Source: JAKSCF01 sp028279945
GTDB taxonomy: Bacteria; Bacillota; Clostridia; Peptostreptococcales; JAAYPU01
Assembly: GCA_028279945.1 (NCBI GenBank)
Contig: JANQMT010000006.1
Coordinates: 1 to 64,000 of the forward strand
Length of the DNA stretch: 64,000 nucleotides
Reading direction: 5' to 3'
Both the position numbers and the translations under genes were made by a program. The first letter of the stretch is position 1. Every line of letters starts with the position of its first letter. Under the pieces are notes generated by a model, which was not told where the DNA came from, ran no database searches, and worked only from the letters and a program-made list of their open reading frames with translations. Shown here piece by piece: positions 32,340 through 41,521 of this stretch.

Positions 32340-33802
32340 CTTGCATCACCTAGTCTTTTATATGTGTGTGAACTTATGACATAAAACAATATAAATGCAA
32401 CAATCAAACTGGGGAATACAGGATGAATCAAAGATTTATTAAAGGGACTGTTTATGTCAATAAAATAAAATATGAATAAGGCGATTATACCGCCAATAGA
32501 CGATAATACAGCCCCTTCTTTTGTAGCCTTTTTCCAATACAATCCTCCGTAAAGAGGAAACAAGAAAGATACTGCGAAAACACTCCAAACATAGCTGCCA
32601 TAAATCAATAAAGTTTCCGGTGGATTAATGGACATCAACAACGAAATGGTCCCTGATATGAATATAATCACTCTGTTTAAGTTCAGGAATCCATCATCAT
32701 TCATATCTTTATTAAAAATATTTTTATAAATATCATAGCTAAAGCTGCTGGCCAATATCAATAATTGAGAATTAGCTGTAGAGATAGCTGCAGCCATAAT
32801 ACTGATAAAAATAAAACCACTTACTTTGGAGTATATCCGACTGTCAATAATGTACGGTAGTACTTGGTCAACGGAATGAATAGAGCTGATGGAAGGTTCT
32901 AAAACTCTTGAACCGATACCAATAATGATTAACCCTAGATACAACAGGCCTAAAGCAAAGGCTGAAATGCATATCATCTGTATACCTGTTTTTTTACTTT
33001 TAGCAGATGATATACGAATAATATACTGAGGGTTTGCAGCAGTACCTAAACCCCATGCAAGGCTGGTTGTCATAATCATTAATGGACTAAACAGATGATT
33101 AGCAGAGGGGTCTAAGAGTGCACCTTTTGTAATAGAGGGCTGAAATTTGGGCAAAGATTCTATAACAGCAGCCCGTTCGTGCATCAAAGTAATGCTCCCA
33201 ATATCCTTAACAATATATACAGCGGTAATCAAAATACCGATTGCTACCAGCATAAAGTTAAGCTCATCTGTTTTGGAAACAGAAAACAACCCGCCAAAGC
33301 TTGTATAGACCACAAATAAGTATATTAAAAAAATAGCAATGCTGTAATCAATATCTAATAGCTCAGATACCACAATGCCAAAGCCTTTAATTTGAATAAT
33401 AATATACAAGATGTAACATATAAAAATCGTCAAACCGGTTAAAGCTTGATAGTATTTGCTGTCATAGCGTAATCTAAAATATTCCGGAATGGTGACAATA
33501 TCATAGGATTTGATTTTATAAGCGATAAAGACTAAGCAAGAGGCACCTAATAACCATCCAACCACAGAGTATAAGATTGTCGAATAACCAAAAGCATAAA
33601 CAGAACCGGTTACGCTTTGCATGGATACCGCACTAAACCATGTAACCGTAAAAGTACAAACACTGGGCAAAAGACCAAGGCTGTTACCCGCAACGCAGAA
33701 ATCTTTAATGTTGTTGGTTTTTTTCATGCCGTTTTTACCTAGCAATAAAAGAATGATGGTGTAAAAAGTAAAGTACAGCATATAAATGATGACTCTATTC
33801 AT
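32336..33802 (-). CDS. sodium:solute symporter family transporter
   Basis: This 488-aa integral membrane protein has about 12-13 hydrophobic helices and the SSS-family features, including the GxxAAxISTANSQLL segment (MAAAISTANSQLLILASS), the SYVWSVFAVSFLFPLYGGLYWKKATKEGA region and an EYFRLRY motif near residue 107. It should import a small organic solute with sodium. The start overlaps the end of a 44-aa membrane protein gene and its stop overlaps the sensor kinase start, giving one tightly packed operon. The solute is unknown. Co-transcription with a sigma-54 two-component system suggests an inducible nutrient, possibly the substrate of the Mo hydroxylases. Confidence 0.9.
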   Translation of the reverse strand: MNRVIIYMLYFTFYTIILLLLGKNGMKKTNNIKDFCVAGNSLGLLPSVCTFTVTWFSAVSMQSVTGSVYAFGYSTILYSVVGWLLGASCLVFIAYKIKSYDIVTIPEYFRLRYDSKYYQALTGLTIFICYILYIIIQIKGFGIVVSELLDIDYSIAIFLIYLFVVYTSFGGLFSVSKTDELNFMLVAIGILITAVYIVKDIGSITLMHERAAVIESLPKFQPSITKGALLDPSANHLFSPLMIMTTSLAWGLGTAANPQYIIRISSAKSKKTGIQMICISAFALGLLYLGLIIIGIGSRVLEPSISSIHSVDQVLPYIIDSRIYSKVSGFIFISIMAAAISTANSQLLILASSFSYDIYKNIFNKDMNDDGFLNLNRVIIFISGTISLLMSINPPETLLIYGSYVWSVFAVSFLFPLYGGLYWKKATKEGAVLSSIGGIIALFIFYFIDINSPFNKSLIHPVFPSLIVAFILFYVISSHTYKRLGDAR

Positions 33803-33929
33803 TGTCTTTCTCCTTTTTGTTTAATATTAGGGCTATAATGGTAGGAAGACAAACGGCAAAAACAAACAAACCACCCACTATGATGAAAGTATCCAAAGGA
33901 AGTCCCATAATTAAGATTTCTTCTTTCAT
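33795..33929 (-). CDS. symporter small accessory protein (44 aa, single TM)
   Basis: This short frame (start complement of 33927-33929) encodes MKEEILIMGLPLDTFIIVGG followed by a hydrophobic helix and the tail LNKKEKDNE, a single-pass membrane peptide. An AAGGAAC ribosome site precedes it. Its stop lies 8 bp inside the symporter gene, a coupled arrangement, with AAAAAGGAGAAAG serving as the symporter's own ribosome site. It matches the small accessory proteins known to sit before SSS symporters. It is too short for most gene callers. Another frame at this place is longer but lacks a plausible product. Confidence 0.75.
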   Translation of the reverse strand: MKEEILIMGLPLDTFIIVGGLFVFAVCLPTIIALILNKKEKDNE

Positions 33930-33995
33930 AAACACCGTTCCTTATTTTTATAAAATCAAACAGTAGGGGCGTATCGCACACACCCGAAATTAATA

Positions 33996-34024
33996 AATAT
34001 AATACCATTTCAATACTACTCCAA
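33996..34024 (-). promoter_or_regulatory. possible promoter of the symporter/two-component operon
   Basis: On the minus strand TTGGAG (34019-34024), a 17-bp spacer and TATATT (33996-34001) form a plausible sigma-A promoter about 65 bp before the small accessory gene. Confidence 0.4.
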
Positions 34025-34091
34025 TATTCTACATTTTCAAAGCATTTCCTTTAATTTTTTTCAAATAAAGGTTGAAAAATGAAGCTTTTGA

Positions 34092-34135
34092 GCGATTTTG
34101 AACAGTTGTATCAAAATCGCACACTTTAACTGTTC
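34092..34135. promoter_or_regulatory. nested inverted repeats, possible activator sites
   Basis: GCGATTTTGA (34092-34101) and TCAAAATCGC (34111-34120) are perfect inverted repeats. Overlapping them, GAACAGTT (34100-34107) and AACTGTTC (34128-34135) form a second pair. They end 71-86 bp upstream of the sigma-54-like element at 34206, much as the inverted repeat at 26784 does for its promoter. The stretch TTGTATCAAAATC here resembles TTGTACAAAATC there. Confidence 0.45.
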
Positions 34136-34205
34136 GATATTGCACCAAATAAAAAACCAATCAACAAAAACATAATAAAATCAATGCTTTAGTATTGGTC
34201 TAAAC

Positions 34206-34221
34206 TGGTATTATTATTGCA
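34206..34221 (+). promoter_or_regulatory. possible sigma-54 promoter upstream of a hairpin RNA
   Basis: TGGTATTATTATTGCA keeps the GG-N10-GC geometry (GG 34207-34208, GC 34219-34220) and the TTGCA box, but the upstream box is TGGTAT instead of TGGCAC. The predicted start is near 34231. Confidence 0.4.
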
Positions 34222-34230
34222 AATAGAAAT

Positions 34231-34337
34231 TGCAAGTATCAAAAAGAACACTCATTGTGGCAAACAATGGTGCTCTAATTCAAATTTCCGTTACATTTCC
34301 AAGGGCTTCTTAACTTGATTAGGAAGCCATCTTTTTG
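34231..34337 (+). ncRNA. candidate small RNA of about 105 nt
   Basis: Downstream of the sigma-54-like element lie a hairpin CATTGT/ACAATG (34253-34269, loop GGCAA) and then a strong 10-bp terminator-like stem GGCTTCTTAA/TTAGGAAGCC (34304-34328) followed by ATCTTTTT. No credible reading frame is present. The terminator stands more than 200 bp before the next gene and has no coding gene upstream on this strand, so a short untranslated transcript is the simplest reading. The rest of the 621-bp gap (33930-34550) holds the inverted repeats, promoters and A-rich sequence. Confidence 0.4.
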
Positions 34338-34470
34338 CTGGAACAACTCGCATACGCCTCAAACATATTATGCACTCCTATCCCAAAATAGTTTTCGAGG
34401 CACTGTTAGACTAAACTCCAATTTCTCTCTAAAAATAGCAAAAAAAAAGAAAATATCTGGCAAATACTTG

Positions 34471-34499
34471 TTTATTTTATTATATCCATATAGTATAAT
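34471..34499 (+). promoter_or_regulatory. probable promoter of the first SLH protein gene
   Basis: TTTATT (34471-34476), a 17-bp spacer and TATAAT (34494-34499, with TAG before it) lie 52 bp before the start codon. Confidence 0.45.
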
Positions 34500-34550
34500 T
34501 GAAAGGAAATACAAATTCGAGGCGTTCTATATAAAGGGGGATGTACAAGC

Positions 34551-36836
34551 ATGAAAAGAAGAATGTCAATTATTCTAGTCGCAATGCTGATTATGTCTAT
34601 GATACCTAGTTTTGCATTTGCGGTAGATTTACAAGATGAAGCTGATCGATTGGAAAAAGTATTTGCTAAATTAACAGATGAGGAAAAAGCATATCTATCC
34701 AGTGCTAAAGCAAAAATATATGATTTAGCACAGGATGCTGAAAATGATGTTTGGGACGATGTATTTGAAAAGGTTCCTGTAACAAATGAAGCTTTCAAAG
34801 ATGTATTTGGTAGTCCAGAGGAAGCTGAAGAATTTGTCAGAGATTTCATTTCAGAATTTACAATGATATACTTTACAGGTTCGGATGACTTAGCAAAGGA
34901 GTTAGAAGATTTTATAAAAAAACACAAAGAAAAGTTTACTGATATATTCAAAAGTGATGGTGAGGATCTTTTACGTGATTTGCATGAATTAATGTTAGGT
35001 GCTTTGGATGACCCCGATGAGTATATAGACTATTCCGATATGCTTCTATTATCTAATGCTAAAACAACTTCAGATTTAATTGAAGAAGTCAAAATGCTTT
35101 TAAAAGAAGCTGTAAGTGAAAAAGCAGAAGTAAAGGGCAATATTAAAGAGCAATTGGCTTCCGTAGGTTGGGAAGCTGGAAAAATCGTTGAAGCAGTATT
35201 TATCCTACTTGAAGCTGCTGATCCAGATTTAGATGCAAGTTTAGCATTAGCCAATGCTTTTGTCAGAAGCAATGGGGAACTGGTATCTGGTAATACAAAA
35301 CCAAAAGTAGGACAAGAAACATCATATACTGTAAGTTTTTTTGAAATAGAAACCGATTATGTAAAATTCGCACTTGCCGATTCAAGTGAAGGTGAAGGCA
35401 GCTTTTCGGGAGATAAATTTACACCTTCTAAAGAAGGTGAAGCAACAGTCTATGTTTATAGAAGAGGAGTAGATCCTGAAAATGAAGCTTTAAATTATAT
35501 ATTTAAGTTCGATATTAGTATTAAGAGCGATGATGACGATGATGGTGGCGGTTCAGGAGGAGGGTCACCTCCAGAAGAAAAGCCTCCAGCCTCAGATACT
35601 GTAAAAGAAGTTGGTAGCGATAGTATTGAAACTGAAGTTAAAAAAGTAGATGGTCAGAACGTAGCTGAAGTTTCAGTGGATGATGATGCTATTAAAAATG
35701 TAGTTGAAGAAAGTGAAGAAGGAACAACGGTTGTTATTAATGTTGATGCAGATGCAGATGTTGTTCAAGCTGGATTTGGCGGAGATATGATTTCTTTGAT
35801 GGAGAAGAATGATATTTCCATATCTATTAAGACAGAAACAGCTTCCTATAGCGTACCGGCAAAAGACTTGAATATTAGTGCGTTAGCCAAAGAATTGGGA
35901 GAAAATGTAGAGGTTTCTGATGTACAAATCTCTATAGTCATTGGCCAACCTACTGCTGAAGAAATCAAAGTCGTTGAAGATCAAGCTGTTAAGGCTGGGG
36001 TTCAGTTAGTTATACCGCCAATTGAATTCAACGTGGTATGTACGGATGGAGAAAACAGTGTAAAAGTAAGCAAATTTAATAGATTTGTGGAAAGAAGCAT
36101 AAAAGTTCCCGAAGGTGTTGATCCAAAAACAATCACAACTGCTGTTGTTCAGGATAAAAAAGGCAATTTGACCCCTGTTCCAACTGAAGTAGTGAAAATA
36201 GATGGTGCATACTATGTCAGAATCAAGAGTATGACAAACAGTGTGTATACAGTAATCAATAATATTAAAAAGTTTGCAGATGTTGCCAATCATTGGGCTA
36301 AAGATGATGTAAACGATATGGGATCAAGATTAATCATCAATGGTGTATCGGATACAACTTTTGAGCCTGACAGAGATATCACCAGAGCAGAGTTTATGAC
36401 AATTGTTGTAAGAGCACTTGGAATCATGAGAAGCGGCGAAGGTGTAGATGCATTTGATGATGTAAAAGCAGATGATTGGTATTATGATGCAGTATCTATT
36501 GCTAAAGATTATGGTTTAACCAATGGAAACGGCGATGGTACATTTGCTCCAAATAGTAAAATAACAAGAGAAGAAGCTATGGCTATAATCGCACGAGCTA
36601 TGAAAATGGCAGGAATGGATACAGCTGTAAATGCAAGCGAAATCAGTACAGTGCTAAGTACATTTGTTGACAATGGTAATGTATCTGAATGGGCAAAAGA
36701 ATCTGTTTCAGCATGTGTTAAAAACGGTATTGTAGGCGGTTATGCCGGAAAAATATCTGCTAAAAACAATATTACAAGAGCAGAATGCGCTGCTATCGTA
36801 AAACGAATGCTGTTTAAAGCGGATTTGATAGATTAA
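34551..36836 (+). CDS. secreted S-layer-homology (SLH) surface protein, 761 aa
   Basis: A signal peptide (residues 1 to about 24, MKRRMSIILVAMLIMSMIPS then FAFA) leads a helical, acidic N-terminal region of unknown fold. A Ser/Gly/Pro linker follows near residue 335 (GGGSGGGSPP), then a beta-rich middle region common in clostridial surface proteins, and three C-terminal SLH repeats (about 575-630, 638-695, 700-755; each with the TRAE or TREE signature). SLH repeats anchor proteins to pyruvylated cell-wall polysaccharide. It heads a surface-protein block that ends at the polysaccharide locus, whose product may be the anchor or a coat on top. GGGGG precedes ATG 34551. The binding role of the N-terminal domain is unknown. 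Confidence 0.88.
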   Translation: MKRRMSIILVAMLIMSMIPSFAFAVDLQDEADRLEKVFAKLTDEEKAYLSSAKAKIYDLAQDAENDVWDDVFEKVPVTNEAFKDVFGSPEEAEEFVRDFISEFTMIYFTGSDDLAKELEDFIKKHKEKFTDIFKSDGEDLLRDLHELMLGALDDPDEYIDYSDMLLLSNAKTTSDLIEEVKMLLKEAVSEKAEVKGNIKEQLASVGWEAGKIVEAVFILLEAADPDLDASLALANAFVRSNGELVSGNTKPKVGQETSYTVSFFEIETDYVKFALADSSEGEGSFSGDKFTPSKEGEATVYVYRRGVDPENEALNYIFKFDISIKSDDDDDGGGSGGGSPPEEKPPASDTVKEVGSDSIETEVKKVDGQNVAEVSVDDDAIKNVVEESEEGTTVVINVDADADVVQAGFGGDMISLMEKNDISISIKTETASYSVPAKDLNISALAKELGENVEVSDVQISIVIGQPTAEEIKVVEDQAVKAGVQLVIPPIEFNVVCTDGENSVKVSKFNRFVERSIKVPEGVDPKTITTAVVQDKKGNLTPVPTEVVKIDGAYYVRIKSMTNSVYTVINNIKKFADVANHWAKDDVNDMGSRLIINGVSDTTFEPDRDITRAEFMTIVVRALGIMRSGEGVDAFDDVKADDWYYDAVSIAKDYGLTNGNGDGTFAPNSKITREEAMAIIARAMKMAGMDTAVNASEISTVLSTFVDNGNVSEWAKESVSACVKNGIVGGYAGKISAKNNITRAECAAIVKRMLFKADLID

Positions 36837-36869
36837 TAATATTATAAATGTTGAAAAATGTTGAAAAAA

Positions 36870-36905
36870 AAGGAAAGATTCCAATAGGAAATCTTTCCTT
36901 TTCTA
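36870..36905 (+). terminator. terminator after the first SLH gene
   Basis: AAGGAAAGATT (36870-36880) pairs perfectly with AATCTTTCCTT (36890-36900), followed by TTCT. Confidence 0.75.
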
Positions 36906-36967
36906 ATTGTATAATACATATTATTGTGCTAAAATGAGTGGTATAGGTGTGTTTCAAGGAGGATTTT

Positions 36968-38599
36968 ATGAAGAAAATTATAATATCTTTGGTTTTAGTA
37001 ATGTTTTTTGTCAATTTTTCGTATGCGTCAAGCTATCAGGATATATATGATTCTATGAAAGATGATTATCCTGAACTTGTTAACAGAATGTTAGAATATG
37101 GAGTAACTGAAAAAGAGATATTTAACTTTCTAGATGATTTGAGTGATGAAGTCGATAACGCCTCAGATCTTACAGAAGAAAATTTTAATTCTATTATGTA
37201 TAAGGCTGTAAAGGAACTATTGTATGTGATCGAAGATGGAAAGTTTATTGTAAAAGATAAGCATGAAAATTTTGCTTATATGTTGCTTGATGAATTTGGT
37301 TTAGAAATATCACAAGCCTTAGAAACCAAAACTCTTGAAGGAGATCTTAAAGGTTTGAATGAATCTGTAAGATCAGTTCTTTTAGACCAAGAAAATAGTG
37401 ATGGCGGAGCAGGTGGAGGAGGCGCAGTATCAGAAGAACCAGATGAAATAATTCTAGATGAAATAATAATGGATATGGATACTTTAAATATTCCTGTCAA
37501 GACCCTTTCAGATGGTCAAATACAAATAACTATTTCTCAAAATGATATTTTAAAAAATATTAACAAAGAACTAAATGATGTTAGTGACAAAGGAGGAACT
37601 GTATCTGATAGTTTATGTGGCATATTAGATTTAAGATTAGATAAAGACGAAAAATCTTATAAAGTTCAACTACCTCCTCTAACAGAAATTTTTAATAAAG
37701 TAGATAATTTATCTATACTTACTGACTTAGGCGGTATAACAGTTGAAAAAGACTTTCTTACTGAGGAACAATCAAATAGTAATCTCAATTTTATAATATC
37801 TCAAGATATTAACGTATTTGATGTTCAATTGGCAGATGAAAGTCAAGAAATCAACTCATTTTCAAAGCCTGTAATTTTATCATTACCTTACAAATTATTG
37901 CAAGATCAGAATAAAGAATATGTGACAGCTGTATATATTGACGATAATGGGAATGAGATACCTATGGGAGGTATCTATAACGACGGAAATATTAGATTCT
38001 ATACAAGCCATTTTTCAAAATATAAAGTAGTTTATGATTTAAAGTCATTTACAGATACATCAGAGATTGATTGGGCTAAAGATAAAATAGCAGCCCTTGC
38101 TTCCAAAGGAATCATCAATGGAAGAAGAGAAAGTATATTTGATCCTAATGCCTACATCACAAGAGCAGAATTTACAGCACTTGCAGTAAGGGCTATGAAG
38201 CTGCAAGGAGATAAAGCAATCAATCAATTTCCGGATGTCAGTTTAGATGTATGGTATGCAGACAGTGTGGCAGCTGCTTATCAAAATGGCATTATAAAAG
38301 GAAGAACTGTTACTACTTTTGACCCTAACGGTAAAGTGACCATTGAAGAAGCATTGGTCATATTAGCAAGGATTATGAATACAAAAGGCTACCCCAAAGT
38401 AGATTATTCTGAATTAGAGCAGACTATGGATGAAGACAATATATCTGAATGGACTAAATCCGAAATAGGAACAGCTCTAAACAGTAACCTACATAAAGAT
38501 ATACCGGTAATCGATCTTGTACTAAATCAATATGCAACTCGTGCACAAGTAGCCAGTGTTATATATGAATTTTATAATAAAATTCTGGGAGAGAATTAG
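36968..38599 (+). CDS. second secreted SLH surface protein, 543 aa
   Basis: A signal peptide (residues 1 to about 20, MKKIIISLVLVMFFVNFSYA) is followed by a helical N-terminal domain (about 21-130) similar in style to the preceding SLH protein. A Gly-rich linker (GGAGGGG) leads to a beta-rich middle region with LPYKLL...VTAVYIDDNGNEIPM, and C-terminal SLH repeats (two clear, from about 365; FTDTSEIDWA and FPDVSLDVWY, then a degenerate third). ATG 36968 is chosen because AAGGAGG (36957-36963) precedes it. It appears paralogous to the upstream protein but is shorter. It is followed after 2 bp by the charged single-pass protein gene, so they form one operon. Confidence 0.87.
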   Translation: MKKIIISLVLVMFFVNFSYASSYQDIYDSMKDDYPELVNRMLEYGVTEKEIFNFLDDLSDEVDNASDLTEENFNSIMYKAVKELLYVIEDGKFIVKDKHENFAYMLLDEFGLEISQALETKTLEGDLKGLNESVRSVLLDQENSDGGAGGGGAVSEEPDEIILDEIIMDMDTLNIPVKTLSDGQIQITISQNDILKNINKELNDVSDKGGTVSDSLCGILDLRLDKDEKSYKVQLPPLTEIFNKVDNLSILTDLGGITVEKDFLTEEQSNSNLNFIISQDINVFDVQLADESQEINSFSKPVILSLPYKLLQDQNKEYVTAVYIDDNGNEIPMGGIYNDGNIRFYTSHFSKYKVVYDLKSFTDTSEIDWAKDKIAALASKGIINGRRESIFDPNAYITRAEFTALAVRAMKLQGDKAINQFPDVSLDVWYADSVAAAYQNGIIKGRTVTTFDPNGKVTIEEALVILARIMNTKGYPKVDYSELEQTMDEDNISEWTKSEIGTALNSNLHKDIPVIDLVLNQYATRAQVASVIYEFYNKILGEN

Positions 38600-38601
38600 T
38601 T

Positions 38602-39315
38602 TTGAAGATTATAAAAAAAGTTTTAATCGTAATCTTAGCATTAGCTTTACTATTGTTTTTAGCGTATAAAATATGGGTTGCCAATGATGAAGACAATCAA
38701 ATATATATTGAGGAGACGAGAGAAGAATTAGAAAACTTTGAAAAGGACCTCATGGAGAATATTGAAGCAGATAAGACAGATGAAAAGAAAAACGATGAAC
38801 CAATTGCAGAAACCGATAATACAAAGGAAGATAATGATGAACAAATCGTAGAAACAAATAATACAAATGAAGTTGAAAATGATGAACCAGATGAAGAGAT
38901 AGACAGCAATATAGAAAATAAAGAACAAGCTGAAGAAGAAACTGAGAGTAAAAAAGAACTCTCAGAAATACAAAATATATATGATGATGCTCTCAGTAAT
39001 CTAGAAATAAAAGCAAATCAATTATTAGAAGACCTAATTTCACAAGCAAAAACAGAATATTCCAACCTTTCTTCGGAAGAAAAGGAATCTTGTGCAGTAT
39101 TGTCAAAAATGGCATCCGATTACTTAAATAGATCAAAAGAGCTGGAGAACCAAATCGATGAAATATTTTATAACCTTTTATCTAAGATGGAGGATGAATT
39201 AATTGCTAATGACTTAGATAAAAGCATTATAAAACAATATGAAGACGATTATGGTGCAAGAAAAAAAGCTAGAAGAAGAGAGCTTATGGAAAAAGCTTTA
39301 GCAGCACAAGAATAA
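38602..39315 (+). CDS. single-pass membrane protein with acidic repeat region and coiled coil
   Basis: This 237-aa protein has an N-terminal transmembrane anchor (about 5-24) and then an extremely acidic, low-complexity stretch (about 30-120) with repeated units of the type DNTKEDNDEQIVETNN. A helical, coiled-coil-like C-terminal half (about 120-237) ends in a basic patch (ARKKARRREL). I do not recognise a family. The layout suggests an extracellular spacer and helical rod attached to the membrane, perhaps part of a cell-envelope assembly with the SLH proteins encoded before it. The start is TTG 38602 with a GGGAGAG ribosome site. The acidic repeats could change length by slippage. Confidence 0.7.
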   Translation: MKIIKKVLIVILALALLLFLAYKIWVANDEDNQIYIEETREELENFEKDLMENIEADKTDEKKNDEPIAETDNTKEDNDEQIVETNNTNEVENDEPDEEIDSNIENKEQAEEETESKKELSEIQNIYDDALSNLEIKANQLLEDLISQAKTEYSNLSSEEKESCAVLSKMASDYLNRSKELENQIDEIFYNLLSKMEDELIANDLDKSIIKQYEDDYGARKKARRRELMEKALAAQE

Positions 39316-39347
39316 CTATAACTCAGTTGTAAGTTCAGGGGGACAAT

Positions 39348-41312
39348 ATGCAAATGAAAGTTAAGGTTTTATCATTATTAGGATTAGATGTGTTTTTATT
39401 GCATCTATCCTATTTTTTGGCTTTTTTATTAAGATTTGATGGTCAAATACCTATGGACTATTATCAAAACTATAAAGAAATTATGGTGGTGTTAATAGCC
39501 ATTAAAGTAATCACCTTTTTCTTTTTTAAGCTCTATAAGAGCCTTTGGCGTTATGCCAGCATTGAAGAGCTTCTTAATATCTGCATATCAGTAGTTCTTT
39601 CTAATTTGGTGATTATTGCCACAATTAAATTGGTACATTCTAGCTATTTACCAAGAAGTATATATCTAATCAGCATCTTATTAGACCTTATTTTTATTGG
39701 AGGTGTTCGCTTTACTTATAGAGCATTACGAAGATATAAAATTAAGGATATTCTATTAAAGAATACTGCTAAAAAAAATGTCCTTGTGGTTGGTGGTGGT
39801 TCAGCCGGTGCCACTGTTGTAAAAGAACTTCGAATACATAATGAGTTAAACTTAAAAGTTATAGGAATCATAGATGATAATACTTATAAACACGGTCAAA
39901 GAATTAATGGTGTAAAAATACTAGGGAATCGTTTCCAGATAGCTAAAATAGTAGAAAAATATAGAGTGAATGAAATTATAATAGCTATACCCTCAGCTCC
40001 CCAAAATACTATTCGAGAAATTGTGGATGAATGCAAATCGACAAAGGTAAAGGTTAAAATTCTCCCTGGTGTTTACGAACTTATAGATGAAAAGGTCACC
40101 GTTAACCAAATCAGGCCGGTTAAAATAGAGGACTTATTAGGAAGGGAAACAATACAATTAGACAATCACGCAATTGATGAGTATATAGAAGGAAAATCTG
40201 TCCTTGTGACAGGTGGCGGTGGGTCCATAGGCTCTGAACTTTGCAGGCAAATAGCAAAATACAACCCTAGAGAACTAGTTATTTTAGACATCTATGAAAA
40301 CAATGCCTATGAACTCCAAAATGAATTAAACCGAACTTACAATAAACTTGGCTCAGATAACCAACTTAATTTAAAAGTGATGATTGCTTCGGTAAGAGAT
40401 ATTGATAGGGTTGATCAAATCGTCTCTACTGTGAGGCCAAATATTATTTTCCATGCAGCAGCACACAAACATGTCCCTCTTATGGAAGATAACCCTTGTG
40501 AAGCTGTGAAAAACAATGTTTTGGGCACGAATAATATGGCTAAGGTTTCACACAAGCATGGGGTGGAAAAATTTGTATTAATATCTACAGATAAGGCAGT
40601 CAATCCAACAAATGTGATGGGTGCTACAAAGAGAATGTGCGAAATGATCGTTCAATCCTTTGATACAGAAAGTAAAACAGAATTTTCAATTGTTAGATTT
40701 GGAAATGTTTTAGGCAGTAATGGTAGTGTTATACCTTTGCTTAAAAAACAAATAGAAGAAGGTGGCCCTGTAACTGTTACTCACGCGGAAATCACTCGAT
40801 ACTTCATGACCATTCCAGAAGCAGTCCGGCTAGTACTCCAAGCAGCGACTATGGCCTGCGGTGGCGAAATCTTTGTCTTAGATATGGGTAAGCCGGTGAA
40901 AATTATGGATTTAGCGAAAGATTTGATCAAATTATCAGGGTTTCAACCAGGTAAAGATATCCAAATCGAAGTAACAGGTCTTAGGCCAGGAGAGAAACTC
41001 TATGAGGAGCTATTATTAGATGAAGAGGGGATCCAAAAAACCTTACATGAAAAAATTTACATAGGGTCACCACTATCGGTAGATTTTGATTCTATCCAAA
41101 ATAGTATCAACTTGTTTAAGACTATTACAAAGAATCAGAACTCAGAAGCAGTCATAGATGAGCTTAAGAGAGTAGTTACAACTTATAAATGTGATAAAGA
41201 AATTAATGATCTTTACATATATCGTAAATCTAAAGGAAGTAAACAAGAAGGAGCTTATAAGAAGACTGGTGAGAGTGTTGTTGAGAGGAAGTTGGAGGAA
41301 GTTGTGGTTTAG
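39348..41312 (+). CDS. CapD/FlaA1-like membrane nucleotide-sugar 4,6-dehydratase
   Basis: This 654-aa protein has four N-terminal transmembrane helices (about 5-115), a first Rossmann-like CoA/NAD-binding domain (VLVVGGGSAGATVVKEL, about 146-162) and a C-terminal short-chain dehydrogenase/epimerase domain (VLVTGGGGSIGSELCRQ, about 285-301). It belongs to the CapD/WbpM group, which converts UDP-GlcNAc to the UDP-4-keto-6-deoxy sugar, first step toward UDP-D-FucNAc or UDP-QuiNAc. Together with the CapN-like reductase at 43710 it could make UDP-D-FucNAc. A GGGGG site precedes ATG 39348, the first gene of the polysaccharide locus. Confidence 0.88.
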   Translation: MQMKVKVLSLLGLDVFLLHLSYFLAFLLRFDGQIPMDYYQNYKEIMVVLIAIKVITFFFFKLYKSLWRYASIEELLNICISVVLSNLVIIATIKLVHSSYLPRSIYLISILLDLIFIGGVRFTYRALRRYKIKDILLKNTAKKNVLVVGGGSAGATVVKELRIHNELNLKVIGIIDDNTYKHGQRINGVKILGNRFQIAKIVEKYRVNEIIIAIPSAPQNTIREIVDECKSTKVKVKILPGVYELIDEKVTVNQIRPVKIEDLLGRETIQLDNHAIDEYIEGKSVLVTGGGGSIGSELCRQIAKYNPRELVILDIYENNAYELQNELNRTYNKLGSDNQLNLKVMIASVRDIDRVDQIVSTVRPNIIFHAAAHKHVPLMEDNPCEAVKNNVLGTNNMAKVSHKHGVEKFVLISTDKAVNPTNVMGATKRMCEMIVQSFDTESKTEFSIVRFGNVLGSNGSVIPLLKKQIEEGGPVTVTHAEITRYFMTIPEAVRLVLQAATMACGGEIFVLDMGKPVKIMDLAKDLIKLSGFQPGKDIQIEVTGLRPGEKLYEELLLDEEGIQKTLHEKIYIGSPLSVDFDSIQNSINLFKTITKNQNSEAVIDELKRVVTTYKCDKEINDLYIYRKSKGSKQEGAYKKTGESVVERKLEEVVV

Positions 41313-41339
41313 CTGCTAAGCAGTAGTTGAGTAATAGTT

Positions 41340-41373
41340 AAATTATTGTTGAGCATTAGTTCAACAATAATTT
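41340..41373. promoter_or_regulatory. long intergenic hairpin
   Basis: AAATTATTGTTGA (41340-41352) pairs perfectly with TCAACAATAATTT (41361-41373) over an 8-nt loop. It has no T tract in either direction beyond the stem, so termination or attenuation are both possible. Confidence 0.45.
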
Positions 41374-41521
41374 AATTATGGTTACCCAATTGTAACTTTT
41401 AGGTTAGAGTATGCTTAGAAATGATATTCTAAATATAAGTAATTCTAATCTTTTAAGATATTGGAGTTAAATTAAGTACTTGATGTTGAAGTTTAATATA
41501 TTGCATAAGTGAGGTATAAAG

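Noticed and set aside
33964..33985. TAGGGGCGTATCGCACACACCC as a third dispersed hairpin repeat
   Set aside because: It resembles repeats known in other Clostridia, but its arms pair poorly and its loop does not match the two TCCCCGTG copies.
33799..34008. 69-codon minus-strand frame before the symporter
   Set aside because: It overlaps the better-supported 44-aa membrane peptide in another frame, lacks a ribosome site and has an unnatural composition.
34315..34554. 79-codon plus-strand frame before the first SLH gene
   Set aside because: It begins inside a terminator-like hairpin, runs through the promoter and ribosome site of the next gene, and resembles no protein.
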